Part shown: positions 41,514 to 50,580 of the stretch, in pieces
How positions within the stretch are numbered: position 1 is the first letter of the stretch
How the letters are laid out: each line of letters opens with the position of its first letter
From: Paraburkholderia aspalathi
Lineage (GTDB): Bacteria; Pseudomonadota; Gammaproteobacteria; Burkholderiales; Burkholderiaceae
NCBI RefSeq assembly: GCF_900116445.1
Contig: NZ_FPBH01000002.1
Span: forward strand, 434,001 to 498,000
DNA length: 64,000 bases
Direction: 5' to 3'
The notes under the pieces: model-generated
The model's database searches: none
The model's input: only the letters and a program-made list of their open reading frames with translations
What the model was told of the DNA's origin: nothing
Made by a program: the position numbers and the translations under genes

Positions 41514-42245
41514 ATGAGCATACAAAGTGTAAGTGGTTCACAAACCGGCACGAGCCTGCTTTCTGTCGGCGCCACTCGTCGCTCGGCCGGCGGCGGCGGC
41601 TGCGAAACGGGGTCGTCCTCCTCGTCTTCATCGACCAGTTCGACGGACTCGAATCCGCTGTTGTCGGCACTCGAGGCGGCGTTGTCGGCGCTTGGCATTG
41701 GCAGCACGGGCAGCACGTCGTCGACCACGGCTACTTCGGGCACGTCGAGTACGACGGCTTCTTCGAACTCGTCCACCACCGCAGCCTCTTCCACCTCCTC
41801 GGCGAGCGATTCGTCGTCAACGAGCACAATTTCCGGCGCGCTGCAGGCCTTTCTCGGTGCGTTGTTTCAGGCACTAGGATCGCTTCAGCAAACGGGCAAC
41901 GGTGATAGCTCCACGTCTGATAGCACGAGCGGCTCGACGAGTTCGATCGCGAGTTCTTCCTATGGGGATATTGGCGGCGCGCTGAATGCGCTCGCCCAGG
42001 AGCTCGGGTCCAGCAGTACGACGAGCTCAGGTACCGCGTCCAGTACTTCGGATGCAAGCAGCGATTCTTCTTCGTCTTCTTCGCAGGCGTCGACGCTACA
42101 GACGGATTTTCAGTCTCTGTTGAGCTCACTCGGCGATAGCAACTCGGGCACGTCGTTGCAGTCGTTTGTGCAGACGCTCGCGGATAACCTCAAGGGACAT
42201 TCGCATATGCAAACGGTTGGGAGCCTGGTGTCGACTACGGCTTAG
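41514..42245 (+). CDS. Ser/Thr-rich low-complexity protein with amphipathic helices
   Basis: 243 residues, roughly half Ser and Thr. Long Ser-rich linkers separate five short leucine-rich amphipathic segments: NPLLSALEAALSALGIG, ALQAFLGALFQALGSLQ, GALNALAQELG, LQTDFQSLLSSLG and LQSFVQTLADNLKG. There is no signal peptide and one early Cys (GGGGCETG). The composition (glycine- and serine-rich, acidic, nearly Cys-free) recalls harpins and other secreted heat-stable proteins, but no family is recognised. The start follows AAGGAGG. Export route unknown. Confidence 0.7.
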   Translation: MSIQSVSGSQTGTSLLSVGATRRSAGGGGCETGSSSSSSSTSSTDSNPLLSALEAALSALGIGSTGSTSSTTATSGTSSTTASSNSSTTAASSTSSASDSSSTSTISGALQAFLGALFQALGSLQQTGNGDSSTSDSTSGSTSSIASSSYGDIGGALNALAQELGSSSTTSSGTASSTSDASSDSSSSSSQASTLQTDFQSLLSSLGDSNSGTSLQSFVQTLADNLKGHSHMQTVGSLVSTTA

Positions 42246-42301
42246 GGTAACGAAATGACGGGTGGTCTTTCGGGTCCGCCCAAGTCGAGACCCTTTGCGC
42301 A

Positions 42302-42898
42302 TTAGAGGAACGGCGAAATGTTCTCCATCGCGCGCGTCACGTAGACCTCCTTCTCCCCCACCGGCGCCACATAGTGAATCGCGCTACGTGCAGCCTCGAC
42401 ACCTTCCAGACGCGCGATGAACCAGGCTGCCAGATACTGTGACGACAGACACCCGCCGGCTGTCGCGACGTTTCCCTTCGCCACGAACGGCTGATTGAGC
42501 ACGGCCACACCCGCCTCCTCGACCCAAGGTTTGGTGGTCAGGTCCGTGCAGGCCGGAACGTCGTCCAGCAGGCCCAGCCTGGCAAGTATCAGCGTTCCCG
42601 AGCATTGCGCGCCCAGCAACTGGCGCGTCGGGTCGAACTTCAGTTGCGACATCAACGCGCCATCAGCGACGACATCCCGGGTCAGCCTCCCACTCCCCAC
42701 CAGCACTGCGTCCGCGTCGCATGCGTCCTTCAGCGATGCTTGTGCCTCGATCATCACACCGTTCATCGAACGAACCTTGTCCGTCGGACTGGCGATCGAA
42801 ACGCGCCAGCCCGGCCGCTTGACCCGGTTGAGAATGCCGAGCGCGATCAGCGAGTCGAGTTCGTTGAAACCTTCAAAGGTCAGGATAGCGATGTGCAT
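42302..42898 (-). CDS. DJ-1/PfpI-family protein
   Basis: 198 residues. It starts MHIAILTFEGFNELDS and has the nucleophile elbow C99 in LLGAQCSGTLILARLGLL. No DNA-binding domain follows, unlike the GlxA protein at 37285. Members include isonitrile hydratases, glyoxalases and chaperone-like proteins. It is divergent from the MocR regulator with 69 bp between starts, so it is the likely regulated gene. Confidence 0.82.
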   Translation of the reverse strand: MHIAILTFEGFNELDSLIALGILNRVKRPGWRVSIASPTDKVRSMNGVMIEAQASLKDACDADAVLVGSGRLTRDVVADGALMSQLKFDPTRQLLGAQCSGTLILARLGLLDDVPACTDLTTKPWVEEAGVAVLNQPFVAKGNVATAGGCLSSQYLAAWFIARLEGVEAARSAIHYVAPVGEKEVYVTRAMENISPFL

Positions 42899-42967
42899 GG
42901 GGGCCTCGTGCGAGTGGAGACGTTGTATTGCGCCATCGTAGAACCGATAATCAATACATTCAAATAA

Positions 42968-44320
42968 TTGTCATGGATACGCTCAGGCATGCCTCAGCCC
43001 CGTTACAAGCAACTGGTTGACCGTCTCGCGGCCGATATCCGCGCGGGGCGGCTGCGTCCCGGCACGCGGCTGCCAACGCACCGCGATCTCGCGGCTCGAG
43101 AAGGACTGGCGCTGGTCACGGCCACGCGCGTCTACGCCGAGCTGCAAGCGATGGGCCTGGTAAGCGGCGAAACCGGTCGCGGCACGTTCGTCAAGGAGGC
43201 GCTCCCGCGCGGTCAAGGTATTGATCTGCAAGCCTGGAGCGCTGACACAGTGGATCTGAGTTTCAACAATCCCTCGTTGCCGGATCAGGGAGACCTTCTG
43301 CGCGCGGCGTTGCGCCAGCTCGCCGCTGCAGGCGACCTGGAGACGCTGCTTCGATACCAGCCTCATGGCGGGCGAGAGCACGAGCGGGCGACCGTGGCGC
43401 GCCACCTGACCAGTCGGGGACTGGCGGTACCGGCTGAAACCGTATTGCTCGTGAGCGGCGCACAGCACGGGCTGACAACAATCGCCATGGCCCTGCTCGA
43501 GCCCGGCGACGTGGTGGCCGTAGATGCCTTGACGTACCCGGGATTCAAGCTCGCCGCCGAGGTCAACCGGCTGGAACTCGCCCCCATTCCTACCGCCGGG
43601 AACGGCCCGGATCTGGATGCATTGGCGGCACTATGCAAGCGGCGGCGAGTACGCGCCGTGTACGCGATGCCGACGCTCCATAACCCGCTCGGCTGGGTGA
43701 TGAGCGCAACGCGGCGTCGCGAGCTGGTCGCCATCGCCCGGCAGCATGGACTGATGCTCATCGAGGACGCCGCCTACGCGTTCCTGGCGGAAGGCGCCCC
43801 GCCGCCTTTGGCAGCGCTTGCTCCAGAGACGACAGTCTATGTATCGAGCTTGTCGAAGAGTGTCGCGACCGGGCTGCGCGTCGGCTTCGTCTGTGCCCCG
43901 CGCGAATGGGTTCCAAGGCTCGAACGGGCCATCCGAGCGACGACCTGGAACACCCCCGCGACCATGACGGCTATCGCCTGCGGCTGGATCGAGGACGGCA
44001 CCGTAGCCAGGCTTGAGGCCGACAAACGGCGGGATGCCGCACAGCGCCAAAGCATTGCCGCTGAAGTCCTGCGCGGGCTGAAACGGATCAGCCATCCCGC
44101 GTCGTACTTCGTCTGGCTTCCTCTGTCGCAGGAGGTTCGGGCAGACGCGATCGCAATGGCGTTGATGCGCGAACACATCTCCGTGTCGACGGCCCATCCG
44201 TTCGCGACGTCAGCGCATGTGCCTCATGCCATCCGGTTGGCGCTCGGCTCCGTCAGCCTGTCCACGTTAAAGCAGTCACTGGAGACGGTGGCTCGTGTCG
44301 TTGCCGACCAGACCTACTGA
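42968..44320 (+). CDS. MocR/PdxR-type GntR regulator with aminotransferase domain
   Basis: 450 residues. The N-terminal winged helix (PRYKQLVDRLAADIRAGRLR, LPTHRDLAAREGLALVTATR) is joined to a fold-type-I PLP domain from about residue 105. The Schiff-base lysine is in VSSLSKSVATGLRVGF, and NPLGWVM and EDAAYAFL also match. PLP-dependent sensing regulators of this type bind amino acids or vitamers. The start is either TTG 42968, keeping the usual SWIRSG-like N-terminus, or ATG 42989. Divergent from the PfpI gene. Confidence 0.88.
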   Translation: MSWIRSGMPQPRYKQLVDRLAADIRAGRLRPGTRLPTHRDLAAREGLALVTATRVYAELQAMGLVSGETGRGTFVKEALPRGQGIDLQAWSADTVDLSFNNPSLPDQGDLLRAALRQLAAAGDLETLLRYQPHGGREHERATVARHLTSRGLAVPAETVLLVSGAQHGLTTIAMALLEPGDVVAVDALTYPGFKLAAEVNRLELAPIPTAGNGPDLDALAALCKRRRVRAVYAMPTLHNPLGWVMSATRRRELVAIARQHGLMLIEDAAYAFLAEGAPPPLAALAPETTVYVSSLSKSVATGLRVGFVCAPREWVPRLERAIRATTWNTPATMTAIACGWIEDGTVARLEADKRRDAAQRQSIAAEVLRGLKRISHPASYFVWLPLSQEVRADAIAMALMREHISVSTAHPFATSAHVPHAIRLALGSVSLSTLKQSLETVARVVADQTY

Positions 44321-44446
44321 TGCACGGATGCGGCGGTGCAATCCGACAGACAGGAGTCGCTGGTCAAAGAGCTTAACGATCGATATAAAGGAGAACGTGT
44401 AAATGGAGGCAGTAGCATTGAGAACGGCTAATAGGCGGCGTCAATC

Positions 44447-45013
44447 ATGAATCCAGAAATCGTGCCGGCGCAAACCGCGCTTGTCGTCATGCATTATCAG
44501 ACTGACATTCTCGGGCTCTTTCCATCGGTCGCGCCGGTCTTGCTCGCTAATACGCGCAAGCTATGCGATGCGGCGCGGGCCAAAGGCGTCAGCGTCTATT
44601 TCGCCAACCTCCGGTTCAGTCCGGGTTATCCGGAAGTCAGCCCATTGAACAAGAATGGGCAGGGAATCAAGCAACTCGGCTTATTCGTCGACGACCGGCC
44701 TTCGCCAGAGTTAGGCCAGCAGGCCAGTGAACCCGTCATCATCACGCATCGCGCCAGCGTGTTCTTCGGCACCGGTCTGCAGGCACGACTTCTCGCACAA
44801 GGTGTCGATACGCTGATTATGGTCGGCATTGCATCGACCGGTGTCGTGCTGTCGTCGGTGGCATATGCGAGCGACGCGGACTTCCGCCTGTACACGGTCA
44901 AGGATTGCTGTTACGACCCGGATCAGGTGGTACATGAACACCTGTTCTCTACCGCATTCGATTCGCGCACCACGGTGCTGTCGCTTGCGGATGCGTTACT
45001 GCTGCTCGCCTAG
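44447..45013 (+). CDS. Isochorismatase-fold protein lacking the catalytic triad
   Basis: 188 residues with the isochorismatase/cysteine-hydrolase fold: TALVVMHYQTDILGLF, VSVYFANLRFSPGYPE, RASVFFGTGLQARLLAQGVD and TLIMVGIASTGVVLSSVAYASD. Aligned by eye to active members, the Asp is His16, the Lys is Thr100 or His101 and the nucleophilic Cys is Val133. It is therefore probably not a hydrolase of the usual kind; binding or regulatory functions are possible. C-terminal DCCYDPD has two cysteines outside the active site. 126 bp after the MocR gene, same strand. Confidence 0.75.
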   Translation: MNPEIVPAQTALVVMHYQTDILGLFPSVAPVLLANTRKLCDAARAKGVSVYFANLRFSPGYPEVSPLNKNGQGIKQLGLFVDDRPSPELGQQASEPVIITHRASVFFGTGLQARLLAQGVDTLIMVGIASTGVVLSSVAYASDADFRLYTVKDCCYDPDQVVHEHLFSTAFDSRTTVLSLADALLLLA

Positions 45014-45035
45014 ACGTTCGACGTCCGCGCCGGCT

Positions 45036-45524
45036 TCAACCGTGCTCGATGCCAAGCAGCCGCGCGTCCAGCCGACGCGCTAACGCCGCCCCGCCTTCGC
45101 GCATCACTGCATCGTGATTCCATTGGAAAACCGGTCGCAACAACGGTGCCAATGCGTTCATCCATGCGCGGGTGGTACGCACGCGCCAGTCATATCGGAC
45201 CACGGTCAGGTTGCGTCCGTCGGTTGAAAAGCTCCACCGGCCGGCGCCTTCGACGTCGCCGCTGGCCTCCCCCTCCAGCGCGACCAACGGGTCGACGCGC
45301 GTTACTCGCATGTCGAACACGAGGCGATAGGGCAGCCGGCCTTTCCACGTATAGCGTTGTACGACGCCCACGCCCTGATCTGAACCGGCCTCCAGCTGAT
45401 CCACGCGCTCAACGTTGTTCCACCACTCGGGCCAGCGCGCCGAATCCTGGATTGCCGCCCAAACTTCCTGCACTGGCGCATCGATGCGCCAAATGGTGGA
45501 AAAGCGGTATTCGGCCGTCCGCAA
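45036..45524 (-). CDS. SRPBCC (START-like) domain protein
   Basis: 162 residues. TAEYRFSTIWRIDAPVQEVWAAIQD opens a polyketide-cyclase/START fold; WPEWWNNVERVDQLEAG, GVVQRYTWKGRLPYRLVF and GRWSFSTDGRNLTVVRYDW follow. No ATG precedes the fold, so the TTG at 45524, one base after the kinase stop, is the best start. This gives tight coupling with the histidine kinase upstream. Ligand unknown; hydrophobic small molecules are usual for the fold. Confidence 0.75.
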   Translation of the reverse strand: MRTAEYRFSTIWRIDAPVQEVWAAIQDSARWPEWWNNVERVDQLEAGSDQGVGVVQRYTWKGRLPYRLVFDMRVTRVDPLVALEGEASGDVEGAGRWSFSTDGRNLTVVRYDWRVRTTRAWMNALAPLLRPVFQWNHDAVMREGGAALARRLDARLLGIEHG

Positions 45525-45525
45525 G

Positions 45526-46659
45526 TTATTGAAGACGCGGCAGGCGCACCGCGAACGCGGTTTCTGCCTCGTCGGAGCGTGCCTCGATCTCGCCGCCATG
45601 GGCCTTGGCAATCTCGCGCGCGATATACAGTCCGAGCCCCAGGTTGCCGTCGGCGTTATATGAGTCTTCATGATGCAGGCCGCGCTGGAGCGGGTCGAAG
45701 ATCCGATGCAGCGTCGTTTCATCGATGACAGGTCCCCGGTTCCTCACCTCGAAACGTACGTTCCGCTCTTCGCCGATCACGACCACTCGCACGGGCGCGT
45801 CCGGCGCGCCGTATTTGATTGCATTCAACACAAGGTTGCCGAGCAACTGCTGCAGACGGCGGCCGTCCCAAACACCCCGGCAGTCCCCTTCCACTTCCAG
45901 ATCGATCTGACGGTCCGGGTGCGCTGCCCGCAACGTGTCGAGTTCGTCGGCAAGCAGTTTCTCCAGGTCGGCATCAGTCGGCGCGATATTGATCCCTAAA
46001 CCCAGCCTGGTTCGATTGAAATCAAGCATATCGTTCAGAAGCGCCTGCATGCGGGCGCCGCTTCTGATCAAACGGGATGCCGCTACGGATACCTGCTCCC
46101 CGGCGTTCAATGCCGCCAGATATTGGGCCGTCATCAGGATGGTCTGAAGTGGGCTGCGCATGTCGTGCCCGAGCATGCCAAGCAAAAGATTGCGAGCCTG
46201 ATCGACTTGGGCGCTGAAATACCCGACCGATTCGGCAAGCGCCTGATCGATGGCCTCGTTGAACCGGATCACATCATCCGGATGTGGCGCTTCGGGCTGG
46301 CATTCGTCCATCCAGAGACGCAGGACGCTCGCGCGCAAGGCGCGATACTCAGCAGCCAACTGGTTAATGTCGAACCCGCCTCGCGCCCGCAGAAGGGCGT
46401 GCGTCTGCGCACCTGTCTCTGGCGCCCCGATCAGTATGGGGGCCCGCCCCATCGACTTTTCGGCTTGCGCTTCCCGGGTCTGGGCCGTCGACAGATCCTT
46501 CGCGACGGCTTGCAGAATCTGTTGCGCGTGGTCTCGCAGGGCGAGCGATTTCATGTCCACGGCTGCCGGCAACAGCGTGGCGGCGAACGTCTCCCACTGC
46601 ACCAGAATCGTTTCCATGTCGCGCAGGATGAAGTCAGCCAATCGCATGTTTGCCCTCAA
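45526..46659 (-). CDS. Cytosolic sensor histidine kinase with RsbRD-like N-terminus
   Basis: 377 residues without transmembrane segments. Residues 1-150 are helical and resemble the RsbRD/RsbT-co-antagonist-like N-terminal domain found before kinases (RLADFILRDMETILVQWETFA). The HisKA has H165 in GMLGHDMRSPLQTI. The HATPase contains LVLNAIKYG and GNLGLGLYIAREIAKAHGG; the G1 box is unusual (NRGPVIDE). ATG 46647 is an alternative start. No response regulator in the window. Transcribed with an SRPBCC protein, an unusual partner. Confidence 0.85.
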   Translation of the reverse strand: MRANMRLADFILRDMETILVQWETFAATLLPAAVDMKSLALRDHAQQILQAVAKDLSTAQTREAQAEKSMGRAPILIGAPETGAQTHALLRARGGFDINQLAAEYRALRASVLRLWMDECQPEAPHPDDVIRFNEAIDQALAESVGYFSAQVDQARNLLLGMLGHDMRSPLQTILMTAQYLAALNAGEQVSVAASRLIRSGARMQALLNDMLDFNRTRLGLGINIAPTDADLEKLLADELDTLRAAHPDRQIDLEVEGDCRGVWDGRRLQQLLGNLVLNAIKYGAPDAPVRVVVIGEERNVRFEVRNRGPVIDETTLHRIFDPLQRGLHHEDSYNADGNLGLGLYIAREIAKAHGGEIEARSDEAETAFAVRLPRLQ

Positions 46660-46737
46660 AGAAGCCGAAAGAGACAGTATGGCGCATCCGCTGAACTTAT
46701 ATTACGCACAAATAGCTGCTTTGACTCTATCAGGCCC

Positions 46738-47724
46738 CTAAACGCCCTGCAGACGGACGAGGAAGCCCTCAAGCGCCCGATTGAACGCGCCATTGTCCTC
46801 GATATGAGGTATATGCCCAATTCCCGGCAACACGTTCATGCGTGCGTCGGGCAACAGTCGTGACAGGCGCAATCCTTCGCTAACGGGCGTTACACCATCG
46901 GTCCTCCCCCAGATCACCTCGACCGGCATGCTCAGTGACGCGTAGTCCGGCGAGCGACTGCTTCTACTGAGCCCTGGATCATTGACGAATGCATCCAGCC
47001 AGTAGCCATACGCCTGCGTTGTCCCCGCCACAGAAAGCGGTCGCTGATAGACGGCAATCCGGTCAGCCGTCAGCGCGTCATGACGTGAGGTGAATTTCCG
47101 CAGAAACCACCCGGTGAGCCACGGATTGGTCGCCGTCGCGGCAATCACGGGCCGCGCCACGGCCGGTACCTCAATCAGGCTGCCGAGCAAGCCACGTTCG
47201 GCTGGCGGCGGATCGATAGCGAGCGCAACGTCCACCAATACCGCCGCTTTAAATCGCTTGGGTTCGGCCATCAATGCTTCGACCGTAGCCCGTCCTCCGA
47301 AAGAATGACCCACGAGAATTACCCGCGAAAGCTTCAGCGTGTCGAGCATCCCGAGAATACGCAAGGCCTGGTGGCCTGTGTCGTATGTGTTGTCCGCGGG
47401 CCGGCTGGTGTACCCAAACGGCGGCAGATCCAACGCGATGCAGTGATAGCCGGCTTGAGCGAGATAATCCATGGTCGGAAGCCATGTCGAGCTCCAGGCG
47501 CCCATGCCTGAAATGAAAACGATCGGCGGGCCACTAGCGGGACCACGCTCCTGTATCAGCATGTCCACGTCCGCGGCACGCACGAAGCGCGATCCGGCCG
47601 GCGCCGCGCTCCGCGCGATGTCCCGCTCGCGGCTATGGGCGATCAGATCCGCGCCGCCTAATACGGCAACCAGCGCGATGATCGGCACAACAACCAGTGC
47701 GACCGCGACTTTATAAAGTTTCAT
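46738..47724 (-). CDS. Membrane-anchored alpha/beta hydrolase
   Basis: 328 residues. An N-terminal membrane anchor (VAVALVVVPIIALVAVLGGAD) precedes an alpha/beta-hydrolase fold. The nucleophile elbow is VGHSFGGRA, the acid is in WGRTDGVTP and the His in GIGHIPHIED. FISGMGAWSSTW provides the oxyanion hole and LDLPPFGYTSRP is also typical. It would be anchored in the inner membrane facing the periplasm. Substrate unknown (esterase, lipase or lactonase). Upstream gap to DUF805 is 206 bp with no other gene. Confidence 0.82.
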   Translation of the reverse strand: MKLYKVAVALVVVPIIALVAVLGGADLIAHSRERDIARSAAPAGSRFVRAADVDMLIQERGPASGPPIVFISGMGAWSSTWLPTMDYLAQAGYHCIALDLPPFGYTSRPADNTYDTGHQALRILGMLDTLKLSRVILVGHSFGGRATVEALMAEPKRFKAAVLVDVALAIDPPPAERGLLGSLIEVPAVARPVIAATATNPWLTGWFLRKFTSRHDALTADRIAVYQRPLSVAGTTQAYGYWLDAFVNDPGLSRSSRSPDYASLSMPVEVIWGRTDGVTPVSEGLRLSRLLPDARMNVLPGIGHIPHIEDNGAFNRALEGFLVRLQGV

Positions 47725-47930
47725 GGCGTTCAACGTATTCTTTTTATGCTTGATGGGTTCGGCGGCACACTTATTCTGGCCGATGGTTATGTACAGTTAT
47801 GCTCAGCCAATTTTCTCAAGATTGAGATCGACCGATAATATCAAGTCCGCTTAAACTTGCGTTCCGAATGAAACGTTTTGATGGCTTCAGGAATCACCAA
47901 TTGACTTCCGGGAATAGGCAAAAATAAAAA

Positions 47931-48302
47931 ATGCTATTAACCACCCTCACCCCCGCTTTCTTTTTGAGCCGCGGTCGTATTACCCGCAGCGAATGGCTGA
48001 CCCGAATCATCATTGCCGCATTCGTATGCGCCGCCTTCGGCAGTCTTGCCGGTTCCTGGTTTGGCGAGATCGGTGGGGCCGTCTTCGCGATCGTTTTTCT
48101 CTGGAGCGCGGTTGCGCTCTCCACCCAGCGCCTGCACGACACCGGACGGTGCGGATGGTCGTTGCTGACCGCCATCGTCCCGGTGTTCGGGCCGATCTGG
48201 GTACTGATCCACGTGCTGCGCCGCGGCGTCGATCACGAGAACCGCTTTGGCCCCGATCCGGCAACTCGCGCGGATTACCTCAAAGTCAACATCGGGGAGT
48301 GA
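47931..48302 (+). CDS. DUF805 membrane protein
   Basis: 123 residues. It begins with the DUF805 pattern LSRGRITRSEWLTRI, has three hydrophobic segments (about 24-44, 48-63, 80-96), and the signature STQRLHDTGRCGWSLL. DUF805 proteins are small inner-membrane proteins of unknown function. It lies 7 bp before the flavin-oxidase/methyltransferase fusion gene, so the two are almost certainly co-translated. Confidence 0.8.
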   Translation: MLLTTLTPAFFLSRGRITRSEWLTRIIIAAFVCAAFGSLAGSWFGEIGGAVFAIVFLWSAVALSTQRLHDTGRCGWSLLTAIVPVFGPIWVLIHVLRRGVDHENRFGPDPATRADYLKVNIGE

Positions 48303-48309
48303 TGCAGAT

Positions 48310-50580
48310 ATGGCAACGGTCAACGACGTCACTCAGCTGAACCGGATTCCTGTATTTTCAATCGCTACGCCCACCTCCACGCAGGAAGTCGTCGAGGCGC
48401 TCACCCAGACCAATCTGCCGGTGTCGGTAGGCGGCGGCCACTTCAGCATGGGCGGACACACCGCGAGTCCGGGCACTCTGCATCTGGACATGCGCAAGAT
48501 GAACCGTGTACTCCGGTTCGAGCCGCACACGTCGGTGATTCGTGTGCAAGCCGGTATCCGCTGGTGCGATATCCAGCGGTTTATCGATCCGCACGGTCTG
48601 TCGGTCAAAATCATGCAGACCTATGCGAACTTCACGGTGGGCGGCGCGCTGTCGGTGAACGCCCACGGACGATACATGGGATTGGGGCCGGTCCTGCTTT
48701 CGGTACGGGCGATTACGCTCGTGCTCGCCAACGGTGAAGTAGTCAACGCCACCCCCACTGAGAACAGCGTGTTGTTCAACGCGGCGATCGGCGGATATGG
48801 CGGCGTAGGCATCATCACGGAAGCGGAGCTCGACCTTGTGCCCAATACGCGGGTCAAGCGCAGCGACCGCAAGATGCGCACTGCCGACTACAAGGCATGG
48901 TTCGATACCACCGTGCGCAGCCATCAAGATGTGATCTTCCACAATTTCGATCTTTATCCGCCGCGCTACACACGCGGCAGGGCGATCAGCTGGACCGTCA
49001 CCGATGAGCCGGCCACGTCAGCGCGATTGCAGCCGCTCAGCCGCGGCTTTCTTGCCGCGAAATACTTTCTATGGGCAATCACTGAAACGCCGCTCGGCAA
49101 GTTTCGTCGCGAGTATCTTTACGACCCGCTGCTGCATTTCGGCAAGAAGGTGCACTGGCGCAATTACGAAGCCGGTTACGACGTCGCGGAACTCGAGCCA
49201 GTCGGGCGACGCCAGCGCACGTATGTGCTGCAGGAGTACTTCGTGCCTGTAGACGCCGTCACGCGATTCGCCGAGGCGCTATCGGTGATTCTCTCGCGGC
49301 ATCGGGTGAACGCGGTCAACATCTCGATCCGCCATGCGCTCGCCGACAACCGCACCGTCATGGCATGGGCGCGCGGCGAGACGTTTGCCTTCGTGCTCTA
49401 CTACAAGCAGCGCACTCGTGAAAATGCCAAAGAACGCGTTGCGGTATGGACGCGCGAACTGATCGACGCCGTGCTCGCCGTGGGTGGCACCTACTATCTG
49501 CCCTACCAGTTGCACGCAACGCGCGAGCAGTTCCATCGTGCCTATCCGCGAGCGCGCGAGATGTTTGCGCTCAAGCGGGAGCTCGATCCGCAATACCGTC
49601 TGCGTGGCGCGCTGTGGGATAGATACTATGCGCCTGAGCGAAGCGCGCTCGACGCGACGCCTTCGTCGGCTGCTGCATTGCCAGACGCTTTACCTCCCGT
49701 TACGGCGGCACAAGAAGACAGCAACAGCAACGGCACTCTGTTCGCCACGATCTATCGTAACGAGCGCGAAGCCGATCGTTTCTATGCATTCCTGCAGAAC
49801 ATTTTCAACGTGCTGCCCGAAGACCGTTTGCATACATTGATCAAGACTTCGACAACCGAACACACGGGCGACGAACGTATCTACCGCGCGATCCAGGCGG
49901 GCATCAAACCGATCACGCCGCGCCTGGCGATGCTCACGCACGCGCTGCCGTCCCTGTCGATGCAGAAGGCTGAAATGGGCCGTCAAGCCGCCATGCTGCT
50001 GGGCGAGTCACCGTTGCAGGACTATGTCGAGATTGGCACGACAGGGCGCTACGTTCGGGCCATGAAGAAGTATCTGCGGCTCAAAGGCAAGGTGACCCTG
50101 GTTCATGACGTGCGACCGGGAATGAGCCCGGTCGATATTGTGGAGCGTGGGCAGATCGGCTCGATCGGCGAGTTCCAGCCGCTGAACGACTACGCGCCCA
50201 TCGCGCTGCCTGCCGCTAGTGCGGACCTGGTGAGTTGCTTTGTCGGCTTGCACCACATGGCGCCCGCGAAGCTCGCGCCGTTTCTCGACTCGATTGCGAG
50301 AATCGTCCGCCCCGGTGGCTATTTCGTGGTCCGCGATCACGATGTCACGACGCCGACAATGGATGCATTCGTTTCACTTGCCCATACGGTGTTCAACGCG
50401 GGCCTCGGCGAAACGTGGGAGACCAACCGGTCGGAGTTGCGTCATTTCGCCAGCGTGGACGACTGGATCGCGCGCGTCGAAGCGGCAGGTTTTCGCCATA
50501 CCGGCATGCGCCTGACCCAACAAGGCGATCCGTCGGACAACATCCTGATGGCGTTTGTGCGCCATGGAGAGGCGGCATGA
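48310..50580 (+). CDS. FAD-linked oxidase fused to SAM methyltransferase
   Basis: 756 residues in two domains. Residues 15-455 are a PCMH-type FAD oxidase: SVGGGHFSMGGHTASPGTLH (GGGH may carry covalently linked FAD), ANFTVGGALSVNAHGRYMG and GGYGGVGIITEAELD. The C-terminal part includes YPRAREMFALKRELDPQYRL, as in VAO-family sugar-lactone oxidases. Residues 480-756 resemble a class-I methyltransferase: DLVSCFVGLHHMAPAKLAPF, IARIVRPGGYFVVRDHD and TNRSELRHFASVDDWIARVE. The fused arrangement is unusual. Sits in an operon with DUF805 and a secreted protein that overlaps its stop. Substrate unknown. Confidence 0.82.
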   Translation: MATVNDVTQLNRIPVFSIATPTSTQEVVEALTQTNLPVSVGGGHFSMGGHTASPGTLHLDMRKMNRVLRFEPHTSVIRVQAGIRWCDIQRFIDPHGLSVKIMQTYANFTVGGALSVNAHGRYMGLGPVLLSVRAITLVLANGEVVNATPTENSVLFNAAIGGYGGVGIITEAELDLVPNTRVKRSDRKMRTADYKAWFDTTVRSHQDVIFHNFDLYPPRYTRGRAISWTVTDEPATSARLQPLSRGFLAAKYFLWAITETPLGKFRREYLYDPLLHFGKKVHWRNYEAGYDVAELEPVGRRQRTYVLQEYFVPVDAVTRFAEALSVILSRHRVNAVNISIRHALADNRTVMAWARGETFAFVLYYKQRTRENAKERVAVWTRELIDAVLAVGGTYYLPYQLHATREQFHRAYPRAREMFALKRELDPQYRLRGALWDRYYAPERSALDATPSSAAALPDALPPVTAAQEDSNSNGTLFATIYRNEREADRFYAFLQNIFNVLPEDRLHTLIKTSTTEHTGDERIYRAIQAGIKPITPRLAMLTHALPSLSMQKAEMGRQAAMLLGESPLQDYVEIGTTGRYVRAMKKYLRLKGKVTLVHDVRPGMSPVDIVERGQIGSIGEFQPLNDYAPIALPAASADLVSCFVGLHHMAPAKLAPFLDSIARIVRPGGYFVVRDHDVTTPTMDAFVSLAHTVFNAGLGETWETNRSELRHFASVDDWIARVEAAGFRHTGMRLTQQGDPSDNILMAFVRHGEAA

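Noticed and set aside
41600..42100. Serine-codon repeats as a CRISPR or tandem-repeat array
   Set aside because: No fixed unit length or spacers; it is low-complexity coding sequence.
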